A DNA stretch of 64,000 bases from Cyanobium sp. CZS25K (GTDB taxonomy: Bacteria; Cyanobacteriota; Cyanobacteriia; PCC-6307; Cyanobiaceae). Where the stretch lies: the NCBI GenBank assembly GCA_030373325.1, contig JAUCZB010000003.1:166425-230424 (forward strand). The letters are read 5' to 3'. The notes beneath the pieces were generated by a model. It was not told the origin of the DNA. It saw only the letters and a program-made list of their open reading frames with translations, and did no database searches. Position 1 is the stretch's first letter. The number at the start of each line of letters is the position of its first letter. The position numbers were made by a program, and so were the translations under genes. Below are positions 37,581 through 49,791 of the stretch, piece by piece.

Positions 37581-39602
37581 TCAGCCGAAGGCCCCGAACA
37601 GAAGCACCAGGCCGATGACGCCCCCGAAGACGATCAGGGCATAGAACTGGACACGGCCGGTCTCGAAGTATTTGAGGCCCTCGCCGCTGCCCAGGGTGAG
37701 CAGACCGGTCAGGTTGACCACCCCATCCACCACCTTGGAGTCGACGTCGAGCACCTGGCGGGCCAGGCGGCGGCTGCCCTGCACGAACAGCTTCTCGTTG
37801 ATGGCATCGAGATACCACTTGTTGGCCAGGAACCGGTTGATCGCGGGGAACCGGGCCGCCACGGCCGTGCCCAGGTCGATGCGGTGCAGGGCGTAGGCCA
37901 ACACGGCCAGGCCGATGCCGAGGCTGGAGATGGTCACTGAAGCGCCGGCCAGGGGCAGGAATTCCCCCCAGCTGAAATGCTCGGCCACCTCGGCGGCCTC
38001 GACGGGATCGACGAGGTTGCCGAAGCGGCTGTTCCAGGGGGTGCCTAGCAGCCCGATCAACGCCGAAGGCACTGCCAGCACCACCAGCGGGGCCGCCATC
38101 TGCCAGCCCGATTCGTGGGGGTGGCTGGCGTGGCCGTGGTGGCCATCCTCGGTGGACTCCGGAGTGGCCTCTGGCGGCTGGCCCGCCGCGCTCAGCAACT
38201 GGGCGCGGATGCCGGCGTCCAGGCCGCGGAAGGGGCCCTCGAAGGTGAGGAAATAGAGGCGGAACATGTAGAAGGCGGTCATCCCGGCGGTCAGGAAGCC
38301 CATGGCCCACAGCAGGGGGAAGCTGTTGAAGGCCTGGCCAAGGATCTCGTCCTTGCTCCAGAAGCCCGCCAGGGGAGGGATGCCGCTGATGGCGATGCAA
38401 CCCACCAGGAAGGTGGCGGAGGTGACGGGCATGTACTTTCTCAGCCCGCCCATCAGGCGCATGTCCTGGGCCAGAACCGGCTCGTGGCCCACCACCTCCT
38501 CCATGGCGTGGATGACCGAACCGGAGCCGAGGAACAGCATCGCCTTGAAGAAGGCGTGGGTCACCAGGTGGAACATGCCGGCCAGCGGGGCCCCGCAGCC
38601 CATCGCCAGCATCATGTAGCCCAGCTGGGAGACGGTGCTGTAGGCCAGCCCCTTCTTCAGATCCATCTGGGTGAGGGCGATGGAGGCCCCCAGAAACAGG
38701 GTGATGGTGCCGATCACGGCGATCACCAGCTGCACCTGCGGAAAGGGCTCATAGACCGGCTGGAGACGGGCCACCAGGAAGACGCCGGCCGCCACCATGG
38801 TGGCGGCGTGGATCAGGGCGGAGATCGGCGTTGGGCCTTCCATGGCATCGGGCAGCCACACGTGCAGGGGGAACTGGGCCGACTTGGCCATCGGGCCCAT
38901 GAACACCAGCAGGCAGAGCAGCACGGCCACGCCGGTGGGCAGACCACCGCCGGCCACGGCCCCAGCGAGACGTTCGCCGATCTCCTCGAAGCCGAAGCTG
39001 CCGGTGGCCCAGAACAAACCGAGGATGCCGAGCAGCAGGCCGAAGTCGCCCACGCGGTTGACCACGAAGGCCTTCTGGGCGGCGTTGGCGGCGGCGTCCC
39101 GGTCGTACCAGAAGCCAACCAGCAGGTAGGAGCACATGCCCACCAGCTCCCAGAACACGTAGATCTCGAGCAGGTTCGGACTGATCACCAGCCCGAGCAT
39201 GGAACTGCTGAACAGGGCCAGATAGGTGAAGAAGCGGACATAGCCCTTGTCGTGGGCCATGTAGCCGTCGGAATAAACCATCACCAGCAGGGCGATGGTG
39301 GTGACCAGCGACAGCATCACCGCCCCGAGGGCATCCACCCGGAAGCCCATCTGGAGATGGAACGTGCCGGCGCCGGCCCAGTCGAACAGCACCTCGGTGC
39401 CGCCGGCCCCCGCGAGCTGCTCGGCCAGGATTGCGAAGCTCAGCACCGCGGCGATCCCCACGCTGGTGATCAGCAGCAGCGCCACCGGTTTGCGCAGGCG
39501 GTTGACGGTGCGGTTGAAGGTGATCAGCCCCAGGCCGGTGAGGCAGGCCCCCAGCAAAGGGAGCACTGGGATCAGCCAGGCAAGTTCGGAAGCGGAGGGC
39601 AT
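37581..39602 (-). CDS. ndhF: NAD(P)H-quinone oxidoreductase subunit 5 (NdhF)
   Basis: 673 residues and about 16 membrane helices. [62 protein letters not shown] and [18 protein letters not shown] are diagnostic. The long C-terminal lateral helix region is present. Proton-pumping subunit of NDH-1; ndhD follows on the same strand after 85 nt. A His-rich stretch ([12 protein letters not shown]) lies in a loop near residue 490. Confidence 0.96.
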   Translation of the reverse strand: MPSASELAWLIPVLPLLGACLTGLGLITFNRTVNRLRKPVALLLITSVGIAAVLSFAILAEQLAGAGGTEVLFDWAGAGTFHLQMGFRVDALGAVMLSLVTTIALLVMVYSDGYMAHDKGYVRFFTYLALFSSSMLGLVISPNLLEIYVFWELVGMCSYLLVGFWYDRDAAANAAQKAFVVNRVGDFGLLLGILGLFWATGSFGFEEIGERLAGAVAGGGLPTGVAVLLCLLVFMGPMAKSAQFPLHVWLPDAMEGPTPISALIHAATMVAAGVFLVARLQPVYEPFPQVQLVIAVIGTITLFLGASIALTQMDLKKGLAYSTVSQLGYMMLAMGCGAPLAGMFHLVTHAFFKAMLFLGSGSVIHAMEEVVGHEPVLAQDMRLMGGLRKYMPVTSATFLVGCIAISGIPPLAGFWSKDEILGQAFNSFPLLWAMGFLTAGMTAFYMFRLYFLTFEGPFRGLDAGIRAQLLSAAGQPPEATPESTEDGHHGHASHPHESGWQMAAPLVVLAVPSALIGLLGTPWNSRFGNLVDPVEAAEVAEHFSWGEFLPLAGASVTISSLGIGLAVLAYALHRIDLGTAVAARFPAINRFLANKWYLDAINEKLFVQGSRRLARQVLDVDSKVVDGVVNLTGLLTLGSGEGLKYFETGRVQFYALIVFGGVIGLVLLFGAFG

Positions 39603-39642
39603 CCTGGGGGCTCTGTTGGCGCGAGTTTAGGCAGCCTCGCCC

Positions 39643-39670
39643 GCAGGCCCCCGGCTCTGTGGGGGCCTGC
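39643..39670 (-). terminator. G+C hairpin between the NnrU-like gene and ndhF
   Basis: A perfect 10-bp inverted repeat (GCAGGCCCCC and GGGGGCCTGC) surrounds an 8-nt loop, 30 nt past the NnrU-like stop. It could end that transcript before ndhF, though no T tract follows on the minus strand. Confidence 0.45.
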
Positions 39671-39678
39671 CCATCGAC

Positions 39679-39696
39679 CGCCGCCGGCCGGCGGCG
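39679..39696. repeat. 18-nt perfect palindrome downstream of the NnrU-like gene
   Basis: CGCCGCCGGCCGGCGGCG is its own reverse complement and lies 4 nt past the NnrU-like stop. As RNA it could only form a short stem with a strained loop, so it may instead be a protein-binding or chance GC-rich palindrome. Confidence 0.4.
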
Positions 39697-39699
39697 CCT

Positions 39700-40452
39700 T
39701 CAGCCCAGCCAGTGGGCCAGGGCGGTGCGCGCGAAGGTCGTGGCGCCGAGGCCGATCCAGCGGTGAGCCCACCAGATCACGGCGATGGCGATGGCGATGC
39801 CCAGCTGGGAGGGGCGCAGGAATTCCGCCGCCACCAGGGTCTGACGCCCGTCCAGAACGGCGGCGAAGGGCAGCACCGAGGTGGAGGCCTTCAGCTCCTC
39901 GAAGGCCTCCCCGAAACGGTTGCGCAGGCGGCGGTCGCCGTTCCAGACGGCGAACAGGTGGTGGCCGATCAGCCCCACACAGGCCACCAGCATGAAGCTG
40001 GTGCCGATCCAGAGCAGGTGGGTGGCGCACCACAGCACCTGGCCCACCGCCTGGGGGTGGCGGCTCACCCGGATGATCCCCGTGGCATAAAGCCGCACCT
40101 GGGGCTTCAGCACGGCCGGAATCTCCAGCAGGTTGTAGGTGGCCGGATAGAGAAACAGGAAGCTGATGGCCGTGCCGGTCCAGACCAGCGGCACCATCCA
40201 GGGCTGCTCCTGCAGGTTCCAGAGCCTCAGGCCGTCGTAGCGGTGGGCCAGGAAGTACCCCACCACCACCACCGCCGAGGGGATGCTCAGGCCGGCGAAC
40301 AGCAGGCGCCAGAGGCGGGCCCCGATCCGTGCCTCCCCCCAGACCCTCAGCGACGCTCCGCCGCTGTGGATCAGGGCGAAGAGGACCAGCAGGATCAGCA
40401 TCACCAGGCTGCTGTGCTGGGGGCCCGCCGGGAGCAGGGGAAGCGAAGGCAT
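39700..40452 (-). CDS. NnrU family membrane protein, possible 15-cis-zeta-carotene isomerase
   Basis: About 250 residues from ATG 40452; an ATG at 40497 would add 15. Six hydrophobic helices, with LFALIHSGGASLR, the FLFLYPATYNLLEIPAVLKP stretch and IRVSRHPQAVGQVLWC. NnrU proteins include the plant haem-containing isomerase Z-ISO, which works between phytoene and zeta-carotene desaturation. The window also holds crtP and crtB, so a carotenoid role is attractive, but this is inference. Divergent from rbcR. Confidence 0.75.
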   Translation of the reverse strand: MPSLPLLPAGPQHSSLVMLILLVLFALIHSGGASLRVWGEARIGARLWRLLFAGLSIPSAVVVVGYFLAHRYDGLRLWNLQEQPWMVPLVWTGTAISFLFLYPATYNLLEIPAVLKPQVRLYATGIIRVSRHPQAVGQVLWCATHLLWIGTSFMLVACVGLIGHHLFAVWNGDRRLRNRFGEAFEELKASTSVLPFAAVLDGRQTLVAAEFLRPSQLGIAIAIAVIWWAHRWIGLGATTFARTALAHWLG

Positions 40453-40569
40453 GGGGGCGCCGACCGGGAGCGGATGTGACAGGTGGATTCTCGCCATCGG
40501 GGGGGACCCCTAGAGTTCGACACGGCCTGCCGGATCCGGCCAACGGTCCCCCCGCGGCCTCCCCGACCC

Positions 40570-41571
40570 ATGGCAGATCTGCCCTTCACCCTCGACCAGC
40601 TGCGCATCCTGCGGGCCATTGCCAGTGAGGGCAGCTTCAAGAAGGCGGCCGACAGTCTTTACGTCACCCAGCCGGCGGTGAGTCTGCAGATCCAGAACCT
40701 GGAGAAGCAGCTCGACGTCTCCCTGTTCGACCGCGGTGGCCGCAAGGCCCAGCTCACCGAAGCGGGCCACCTGCTGCTGAGCTACTGCGACCGGATCCTG
40801 AGCCAGTGCCAGGAGGCCTGCCGGGCCCTCGACGATCTCCACAACCTGCGCGGCGGCTCCCTGGTGGTGGGGGCGAGCCAGACGACGGGCACCTACCTGA
40901 TGCCCCGCATGATCGGCCTGTTCCGCCAGAAGTACCCCGACGTGGCGGTGCAGCTCCAGGTGCACAGCACCCGCCGCACCGGCTGGAGCGTGGCCAACGG
41001 CCAGATCGACCTGGCGATCATCGGCGGCGAACTGCCCGCCGACCTCAACGACCTGCTGCAGGTGGTGCCCTACGCCAATGACGAACTGGCCCTGGTGCTG
41101 CCCCCCAAGCACCCCCTCGCCCGCCTGCCCGAGCTCACCAAGGATGATCTCTACCGCCTCGGTTTCGTCTGCCTCGATGCCCAGTCCACCACCCGCAAGA
41201 TGGTGGACCAGCTGCTGAGTCGCTCCAAGCTCGACGTGCAGCGGCTCAAGATCGAGATGGAGCTGAATTCCTTCGAAGCCATCAAGAACGCCGTCCAGGC
41301 GGGACTGGGGGCGGCGTTCCTGCCGGTGGTGTCGATCGAGAGGGAACTGGCGGCCGGCACCCTGCATCGGCCCCAGGTGGCCGACCTGATGGTGCGACGC
41401 CAGCTGAAACTGATCACCCATCCGGCCCGCTACTGCTCGCGCGCCTCGGACGCCTTCCGCCGGGAGGTGCTGCCGGTGTTCGCCAGCCCGGACAGCCCCC
41501 TGCGTCAGGTGCAGGCTGCGCCGGGGCTGGCCGAGCGCAACGGCCTCAGAACTGATCGGCCTCCGGCGTGA
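40570..41571 (+). CDS. rbcR: LysR-type regulator RbcR
   Basis: 333 residues from ATG 40570. The winged helix ([33 protein letters not shown], read in parts) and co-inducer domain ([24 protein letters not shown]) are highly characteristic of the RbcR/Ycf30-CbbR group that controls Rubisco and carbon-fixation genes in response to carbon status. The last 26 nt overlap the convergent DUF3172 gene. No rbc gene is in the window. Confidence 0.88.
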   Translation: MADLPFTLDQLRILRAIASEGSFKKAADSLYVTQPAVSLQIQNLEKQLDVSLFDRGGRKAQLTEAGHLLLSYCDRILSQCQEACRALDDLHNLRGGSLVVGASQTTGTYLMPRMIGLFRQKYPDVAVQLQVHSTRRTGWSVANGQIDLAIIGGELPADLNDLLQVVPYANDELALVLPPKHPLARLPELTKDDLYRLGFVCLDAQSTTRKMVDQLLSRSKLDVQRLKIEMELNSFEAIKNAVQAGLGAAFLPVVSIERELAAGTLHRPQVADLMVRRQLKLITHPARYCSRASDAFRREVLPVFASPDSPLRQVQAAPGLAERNGLRTDRPPA

Positions 41572-42277
41572 TGCCGACAGCGTCATCGGCGGCGCCGGCG
41601 ATCCCCCTGGTCTGGAACTTGTTGCCGGAGATGTCGGTCTGATAGACGCAGCGCACCACGGGTTTGTCGCGCACCGATCCGATATAGGCGAAGGTGTTCA
41701 TGCGCTGCTTGCACTGGCGCATCTGTTCGGCGGTCACCGCCCCTTCCTTCTGCAGCACCGACCAATTTTCGCGGCGGATCACGCAGCCGGGCTGGAGCGT
41801 GGGCTGGGTCACGAAGCTGCTGCTCGGGTTCATCGTGGTGTAGAGCTCGATGTCCATCACGAAGGCGCTGGCCCCCCACTGCTTGCAGAACTCCGGGTCG
41901 GGTACCGCCATGTCGAGCTGCTGGGCGCTGGCGATGTTGCCCTGGTTGCCCTGGGTGGTGCTGGTCACGGCGCTGCCGATGCCGATGCCCACCACCAGCA
42001 CGCCCGCCAGGACCGCGACGGTGGCCACGTTGAGCTGGATGTTGGGGCCTCCCCCCGAGGGGCCGCCGCCGTTGCCGGAGGGGGGGCGCCCGCCGCCGCC
42101 GCTGCTTGTACTCCGGCGGCCCTGGGCCCCGTAGGGCGGGTCGTCGCGGCGGCCGTAGCCCGTGGCGAAGCGGTCGGTCCGCGTGTCGTAGCGATCCGCC
42201 CGCGTGTCGTAGCGGTCGGAGCGGGGCGCGTAGCCGCCCGGCTCGGGTCGGCCGCTGGAGCTTCGGGAGCGGGTCAC
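41546..42277 (-). CDS. DUF3172 family membrane-anchored protein
   Basis: 243 residues. A low-complexity N terminus has tandem RYDTRxDR units (about 20-38) and Gly/Pro/Ser runs, then one membrane helix ([18 protein letters not shown]), then a conserved soluble part with four cysteines (FCKQWG, PGCVIRR, QCKQRM, RCVYQ). This matches the cyanobacterial DUF3172 type, function unknown. Starts in the ndhM stop (ATGA) and converges with rbcR. Confidence 0.8.
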   Translation of the reverse strand: MTRSRSSSGRPEPGGYAPRSDRYDTRADRYDTRTDRFATGYGRRDDPPYGAQGRRSTSSGGGGRPPSGNGGGPSGGGPNIQLNVATVAVLAGVLVVGIGIGSAVTSTTQGNQGNIASAQQLDMAVPDPEFCKQWGASAFVMDIELYTTMNPSSSFVTQPTLQPGCVIRRENWSVLQKEGAVTAEQMRQCKQRMNTFAYIGSVRDKPVVRCVYQTDISGNKFQTRGIAGAADDAVGITPEADQF

Positions 42278-42621
42278 AGGGTTTCGGGGCTGCGGGGCAG
42301 GCCCATCGAATAGTTGAGCACCCGGGCCTCGGGGTTGTAGCTCACTTCACCGGCCTGGAGCATCTGACGCACCAGACCCTCGAGCTCGGAGCCGATGCGG
42401 CGCAGGCTGTAGTCACTGAGCTCCTGGCCGGCCTGGGCGGCCACCAGCTCCCTGAACTGGCCGCGGACTTTCTCGAGGGCCGCCTCGTCCCAGAGGAACT
42501 CGTTGTCAGGATCAATGTCGAGCGTCAGCTGATCCGGGTCGGGGATGAGATCGTCGTTCTCGACCCGCGCCGTGAATAGCCGGATGTGGCGGGTGGTGGA
42601 CTTGAGCAGCGTCTCGACCAT
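42274..42621 (-). CDS. ndhM: NAD(P)H-quinone oxidoreductase subunit M
   Basis: 115 residues from ATG 42621. The sequence [28 protein letters not shown] and [16 protein letters not shown] is characteristic of NdhM, a peripheral NDH-1 subunit specific to oxygenic phototrophs, needed for assembly of the hydrophilic arm. Divergent from crtP, with 196 nt between the starts, an arrangement seen in other picocyanobacteria. Confidence 0.93.
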   Translation of the reverse strand: MVETLLKSTTRHIRLFTARVENDDLIPDPDQLTLDIDPDNEFLWDEAALEKVRGQFRELVAAQAGQELSDYSLRRIGSELEGLVRQMLQAGEVSYNPEARVLNYSMGLPRSPETL

Positions 42622-42694
42622 GGGCTCGGCCTCGGGGCGGGGATTCGGAAGGAGGGGAGTCGCACCCGTGGAGTGCTTCCCAGACTTTAGGTAG

Positions 42695-45165
<2,471 letters not shown>

Positions 45166-45199
45166 AGCGGCCTCCCATCCGCCCGGCCGACGGGCCAGT

Positions 45200-46162
45200 T
45201 CAGGGCTGATCCCCCAGCGCGAGCCATTCCTCCAGCTGCGGGTTCACCAGGGATGGGTTCTCATCATGGGGACAGTGGCCGAGGCCCGGAAGGATCCGCA
45301 GCTCGCGCACAGCGGCGAAGGTCTCGGCCCAGCGCCGGGCCTCGGCGACCGGCTCCCATGGATCCGCCGCTCCCCAGAGCAGCCGGACAGGGGTGGTCAG
45401 TTCCGCCAGCATGTCCGGAGCGAGCCGGTCCCGGAAGAGGTTGATGAAGCCCCGGAAGCTCTCGTCGGCGCCCGGACTGCGCGCCGGGCTGAGCAGCAAC
45501 TGCACCAGTTCCTCATCGAGGCCGTTGCCGGAGGGATAGGCCATTCCCAGCACCCTGCGGATCACACCGGGTCGGGCCAGCCAGCGGAACAGGCGGCCGG
45601 TGAGCCAGCGCTGCCGCACCAGCCGTTTCAGCAGGGGCCGGCCGATCCGGCCCAGAGGAGGCTGTTCGCTCAGGCGACGGTCATCCAGGCTGCGCTGGGC
45701 GCAGTCGATCAGGAGCACCTGGCGCACGTCGTCCCCGAGCCTGACGGCAGCGGACAGGGCCACGACGCCCCCGATCGAGTTCCCGACGAGCTGGACCGGG
45801 GTGCCGATCACCTCCCGGACGAAGGCCGCCACCTGATCGGCCCACAGGTCGATGCCGTAGAGCAGCGCCAGGCCGTCGTCCGGTTCCCCTTCGAGCCGGG
45901 AGGGGGGCTTGCTGCTGGCCCCGAAGCCGATCAGGTCGATGGCGAAGACGGGCCGGTGCACCGCCAGAGACGGCAGGTTGTGCCGCCAGTGTTCCTTGCA
46001 GGCGCCGAAGCCGTGGATCAGCAGGACGGGCAGCAGCCCGGCCCCGTCAGGCGTCGCCAGCCCGCTGACCGCATAGCTGACCGTCTGTCCCTGCCACGTC
46101 CAGGTGTTGAGCCAGTCCGCTGGAAAGATGCCGCCTCCGCTGGCCGTTGAAATGGAGGGCAT
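45200..46162 (-). CDS. Alpha/beta hydrolase
   Basis: About 320 residues from ATG 46162; a frame extension to 46222 adds 20 residues without homology signal. The fold is clear: LLIHGFGACKEHWR oxyanion loop, nucleophile elbow VGNSIGGVVAL (Ser), the LLWGAADPWEP Asp strand and the GLGHCPHDENP catalytic His. The substrate is unknown; homologues in cyanobacteria are often annotated only as alpha/beta fold hydrolases. Convergent with crtB. Confidence 0.88.
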   Translation of the reverse strand: MPSISTASGGGIFPADWLNTWTWQGQTVSYAVSGLATPDGAGLLPVLLIHGFGACKEHWRHNLPSLAVHRPVFAIDLIGFGASSKPPSRLEGEPDDGLALLYGIDLWADQVAAFVREVIGTPVQLVGNSIGGVVALSAAVRLGDDVRQVLLIDCAQRSLDDRRLSEQPPLGRIGRPLLKRLVRQRWLTGRLFRWLARPGVIRRVLGMAYPSGNGLDEELVQLLLSPARSPGADESFRGFINLFRDRLAPDMLAELTTPVRLLWGAADPWEPVAEARRWAETFAAVRELRILPGLGHCPHDENPSLVNPQLEEWLALGDQP

Positions 46163-46293
46163 GGCGCCGGGGCTCTCTGGCCTCAAGGGGATCCCCGCTG
46201 GATGGCCGTGCTGCCCTGACACCTCCCCTTCACGCCAGGGGAGTGGACTCAGGTCAAGGCAGGGGCACGGGTGGCCGGCAGCTGGCCGGAAGC

Positions 46294-46722
46294 TCAGACC
46301 GCGGCTTTCTGGTTGGCCAGCAGGTTCTTGAGCTTCGCCAGTTCGCCGGCCCAGCGGGGATCAGGTGCCCCTTCGCCGACGGCGTCGGCATGCACCACCT
46401 TGTTGACGCTCTTGCGGGCGGCCGTCGGGGCGCTGCCGGGGCGACGATCGCTGCCGGGGGCTTGGCGGGTGTCGCGGCGCTGCTCGGAAATCTCGATGCG
46501 CAGGGTGCTGCCGCCGAAGTCCTTGCCGTTGAGCTGGGCGATCACCGCTTCGGCCTGGGCCAGATCATTGACGTTGGCGAAGCCGAAGCCCCGGCAGCTC
46601 CCGGTCTCCCGGTCGTTCACCGCCTTGAAGCGCACCCCTTCTCCCACGTTCGAGAAGAGAGCATCCAGCTCTTTGGCATCAAAGGTTTGCGGCAGATTGC
46701 CGACATAGAGACGAACGCTCAT
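46294..46722 (-). CDS. RNA-binding protein with one RRM domain
   Basis: 142 residues from ATG 46722. RNP2 is LYVGNLP and RNP1 is CRGFGFANV, with NGKDFGGSTLRIEIS completing the RRM (about 1-83). The C-terminal 60 residues are Arg/Ala-rich then end in an amphipathic WAGELAKLKNLLANQK helix. It resembles the cyanobacterial Rbp family, often cold-induced. Between the start and the upstream cca gene are 67 nt, including AAAAAA near 46747. Confidence 0.9.
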   Translation of the reverse strand: MSVRLYVGNLPQTFDAKELDALFSNVGEGVRFKAVNDRETGSCRGFGFANVNDLAQAEAVIAQLNGKDFGGSTLRIEISEQRRDTRQAPGSDRRPGSAPTAARKSVNKVVHADAVGEGAPDPRWAGELAKLKNLLANQKAAV

Positions 46723-46789
46723 GGGGAGGGGGCTCGGGAAAGGGAAAAAACTCTGGCAGGCGGTGCAATCGCGCCTTTGCATTCAGCAG

Positions 46790-48121
46790 TTAATCACGCC
46801 GAGGGTCCGGCTCCCTCCTGTCGTCCTGGCGCCCCAGCCAGAGACGGGCGGCGGCGACGGCTTCTTCTGCCACCTGGCGATCGGCCATCTCCGCTGTCTG
46901 CGTCGCTGCCGTTCCGCCCAGCCGACCGAAGGCCCGCTCCAGCGTGAGGTGGTCGATCAGCCGGCCGAGCCGGGGGCCTGGGGCGATGGCAAGGAGCTGT
47001 TGCAGCCGGCGTCCGTCCAGGGGTGGGCGGGGATGGAACAGGCGATCCGCCGGGTCTCGCCAGCGCACCATGGCCAGCCGCGCCGCCTCAGGCTCCAGCT
47101 GCATCAGCAGAGCCGGAAGATCCTCCTCCAGCTGGCGTTGCAGTGGCAGCCGCTCCGCTTCGTCCAGGGCCTCCAGCGACAGACCCGCGGCCGGCGTTGC
47201 GGTCTGCCGGAGCCGGCCGTGCCACAGCCGCAGCCGCTCGCAGCGCTGCTGCAGCCGGCGGCTGGCCCGCAGCCCTGCCAGGGTCCGGCCGTCCAGCACG
47301 GCCGCCAGCCGCGCCAGTGGCAGCGCCCAGGTCGCTTCGGTGGGCGTCAGACCGCAGGCTTCGGGGCGCCGGGCTCCCAGCAGAGCCAGCTGCGGCAGGG
47401 ACCCGTCAGAGGCCCCCCAGGGCTGGAGCAGGCCCGCCTCCAGGGCCTGCCGCAGTCCCCGGTGCCCCTGGGGAGAGGCGGCCAGCCGTTCCAGTTCCGC
47501 CAGCACCCGTTCCCCGGCCACGGCGGTGATCCTCTGCCGATGGCGCCCGATCAGCTCCCAGGTGGCCGGAGCGATCGCGAAGTCCAGCTCGCAGGCCAGC
47601 CGCACCCCCCGCAGCAGGCGCAGGGGGTCGTCGAGCAGGTTGGCTTCGCTGATGGCCACCAGCCGCCGCGCTGCCAGATCCTGCATCCCGCCGCAAGGGT
47701 CGATCAGCTGCAGATCAGCTGCATCGTTGCTGTTCGATGGCGTCGCTCCCCCCAGGGGCAGGGCGATCGCGTTGACGGTGAAGTCGCGACGGGTCAGATC
47801 GGCCGCCAGATCGGCCCCGGCGCAGCGGGCCAGATCGATCGTCCAGCCCTGCAGCACCAGCCGGGCGATCGAGCGCTCCTGGTCCAGCACCACGCAACTG
47901 CCGCCGAGCCGCCGCCCCAGGCGCCGGGCCAGGTCGATGGCGTCTACGGGCACCACCAGGTCCAGATCCGGCCGGTCGTTCAGGCGACCCAGCAGGCCGT
48001 CCCGGACGGCTCCCCCCACCAGCGCCGTACCCGCCGGCAGCTGGGCGGGATCGAGCGGCCAGCGTTCCGGTGCCAGGGCCCGCCACAGTTCCGGGACTTG
48101 ACGTCCCGGCTCGCACGCCAC
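46790..48121 (-). CDS. cca: CCA tRNA nucleotidyltransferase
   Basis: 443 residues from GTG 48121; a start at 48157 would overlap ycf34. The class II nucleotidyltransferase head shows LVGGAVRDGLLGR, DLDLVVP (catalytic Asp pair), RRDFTVNAIALPLGG and LLDDPLRLLRGVRLACEL. It adds or repairs CCA at tRNA 3' ends, which suits this genome because the tRNA-Asn gene in the window lacks encoded CCA. Some cyanobacteria split A- and CC-adding activity; which applies here is unknown. Confidence 0.9.
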   Translation of the reverse strand: MACEPGRQVPELWRALAPERWPLDPAQLPAGTALVGGAVRDGLLGRLNDRPDLDLVVPVDAIDLARRLGRRLGGSCVVLDQERSIARLVLQGWTIDLARCAGADLAADLTRRDFTVNAIALPLGGATPSNSNDAADLQLIDPCGGMQDLAARRLVAISEANLLDDPLRLLRGVRLACELDFAIAPATWELIGRHRQRITAVAGERVLAELERLAASPQGHRGLRQALEAGLLQPWGASDGSLPQLALLGARRPEACGLTPTEATWALPLARLAAVLDGRTLAGLRASRRLQQRCERLRLWHGRLRQTATPAAGLSLEALDEAERLPLQRQLEEDLPALLMQLEPEAARLAMVRWRDPADRLFHPRPPLDGRRLQQLLAIAPGPRLGRLIDHLTLERAFGRLGGTAATQTAEMADRQVAEEAVAAARLWLGRQDDRREPDPRRD

Positions 48122-48149
48122 AATGGGCGCCCTGCTGGGCCGCGGCGGC

Positions 48150-48431
48150 ATGTGCATCTGCGTGGATTGCCACTGGGTCGAGCGTTGTCAGGCCTACCAC
48201 GCGGTCGAACGTCAGCATGGCGTCGCCCACCTGAATCCCAGCCCCGATTTCAGCCCCCGGCAGCCCCGCATCCATGTGCAGGTGGTCGACCTCGACGGTG
48301 GTGGGTCCAGTGGCGGGTCCATGACCGGGGCCAGTGTCGGGGTGGAGTGGGACGTACGGGCCTGCTCCGACTTCCGCTCCGATCCGGGCCGCTGGCGCCG
48401 CTGCCGCCCCGACGGACCGCTGCCGTCATGA
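48150..48431 (+). CDS. ycf34: Ycf34 family protein
   Basis: 93 residues from ATG 48150. MCICVDCHWVERCQAYHAVE is the hallmark of Ycf34, a small cyanobacterial and plastid protein. Its cysteines (3, 5 and 8 plus a later one in VRACSDF) may bind an iron-sulfur cluster, and it has been linked to photosynthetic electron transport. Divergent from cca and joined to tsaB by ATGA. Confidence 0.9.
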   Translation: MCICVDCHWVERCQAYHAVERQHGVAHLNPSPDFSPRQPRIHVQVVDLDGGGSSGGSMTGASVGVEWDVRACSDFRSDPGRWRRCRPDGPLPS

Positions 48432-49090
48432 CGAGCCTTGCCGATGATCCGGACGGCTGCCGCTGGCTGCTGGCGCTGCACAGCTCCAGCGACAGCCTCG
48501 GCGTGGGGCTGCAGCGCCTCGGGGCGGCGGCGCCCGAGCGGCTGGCGACCTTCCCGCTCGGTCGCTCCCTTTCCAACGGGCTGTTCGACTGTCTTGAAAC
48601 CGTGCTGCCGGCCAGCGCCTGGCCCCAGCTTGGCCGTCTGGCGGTGGCCACCGGCCCCGGCGGGTTCACCGGCACCCGCCTGACGGTGGTGCTGGCCCGC
48701 ACCCTGGCCCAGCAGTTGGCCCTGCCCCTCGACGGGATCAGCAGTTTCCGCCTGATGGCCCGCCGCCTGCTCGCCGGACCCCAGCCGCCCAGCGAGGCGG
48801 GTCCCTTCTGGTTGCTGCAGGAGTTACCGCGCCGCGGGGTGGTGGCGGGGCTGTATGGCGCCGATCCGGCCCAGCCCGGCGGCGTTGCCGAGCTGGAGGT
48901 CCCAAGGCTGCACCGGTGCAGCGAAGACCTGTCCCCCTACCCCATCCGGCCTGCCCTGGTGCAGTTGCCGGATGACGTGATCCAGTTGCTCGGCTTCAGT
49001 GGCGCGATCGCCGCAGCGGGACTGGCCGCCCCCTGGCAGCCGGTGCTGCCCCTCTATCCCACCAGTCCGGTGGAGGCCTTCCCGTGCTGA
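48428..49090 (+). CDS. tsaB: tRNA threonylcarbamoyladenosine synthesis protein TsaB
   Basis: 220 residues from ATG 48428. The ASKHA N terminus WLLALHSSSDSLGVGL and the VATGPGGFTGTRL strand are typical. TsaB is the non-catalytic partner of TsaD in making t6A37 on tRNAs that read ANN codons, including the tRNA-Asn here. Overlaps ycf34 (ATGA) and the YdcF-like gene (7 nt). Confidence 0.9.
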   Translation: MTSLADDPDGCRWLLALHSSSDSLGVGLQRLGAAAPERLATFPLGRSLSNGLFDCLETVLPASAWPQLGRLAVATGPGGFTGTRLTVVLARTLAQQLALPLDGISSFRLMARRLLAGPQPPSEAGPFWLLQELPRRGVVAGLYGADPAQPGGVAELEVPRLHRCSEDLSPYPIRPALVQLPDDVIQLLGFSGAIAAAGLAAPWQPVLPLYPTSPVEAFPC

Positions 49091-49791
49091 GCCGTCCCGA
49101 ACCCCGCCCACGGGCTCGCCGGCGCCGGTCGCGAAGTGCCGCCGCCGTCACCCCCACCCCGGCAGGGGGGGGGCAGCGGGCTCGCCGTCCACTGCCACCG
49201 CCGCGGCGACCCGGCCGCGGGCGTTTGGTGCTGGTGGGTCTGGCGGGACTGGCCTTGCTGTGGCTCTCGCGCGGCGGGTGGTGGCCCACCCCGCCGCCGC
49301 CCCAGATGATCCTGGTGCTGGGGGGGGATGCCGATCGGGAGGCGGCGGCCGCCCGCCTGGCCCGTGCCGATGGTCTGCCGGTGGTGGTCACTGGAGGCAC
49401 CAACCCGGAGTACGCCCACTGGCTGTTCCAGCAGAAGGAGGGTTTACCCTCCCGCCAGGTGCAGCTCGATTACCGGGCCCGCGACACGGTCTCCAACTTC
49501 ACCTCCCTGGTCGACGATCTGCGCAAAGCCCGGATCCGGCACGCCCTGCTCGTCACCTCCACCGATCACATGGAGCGGGCCCTGCTGGTGGGACGGATCG
49601 TGGCCGGCAGTCGCGGCATCCACCTCACGCCGGTGCCTGTGCCCTGTGGCGATCTTTGCGTCGTCGAGGGTCGGCGCCGGTTGTGGGGTGATGGTGCCAG
49701 GGCTGCCCTCTGGGTGATCAGCGGTCAGGACATCAGGCCGTGGGTGGAAGAGCGGGTGGCTCCCTGGCTGGAGAAAGCAGGGTTCCGCTGA
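49084..49791 (+). CDS. YdcF-like (DUF218) membrane protein
   Basis: 235 residues from GTG 49084. A basic Arg/Pro-rich start leads to one membrane helix (about 48-62), then the DUF218 fold: ILVLGGDADREAAAARLA, VVVTGGTNPEYA, SRNF-like DTVSNFTSLVDD and VTSTDHMERALL. Members include ElyC, involved in envelope polysaccharide control; the exact role is unknown. The 3' end overlaps plsC by 59 nt. Confidence 0.82.
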   Translation: MLSRPEPRPRARRRRSRSAAAVTPTPAGGGQRARRPLPPPRRPGRGRLVLVGLAGLALLWLSRGGWWPTPPPPQMILVLGGDADREAAAARLARADGLPVVVTGGTNPEYAHWLFQQKEGLPSRQVQLDYRARDTVSNFTSLVDDLRKARIRHALLVTSTDHMERALLVGRIVAGSRGIHLTPVPVPCGDLCVVEGRRRLWGDGARAALWVISGQDIRPWVEERVAPWLEKAGFR

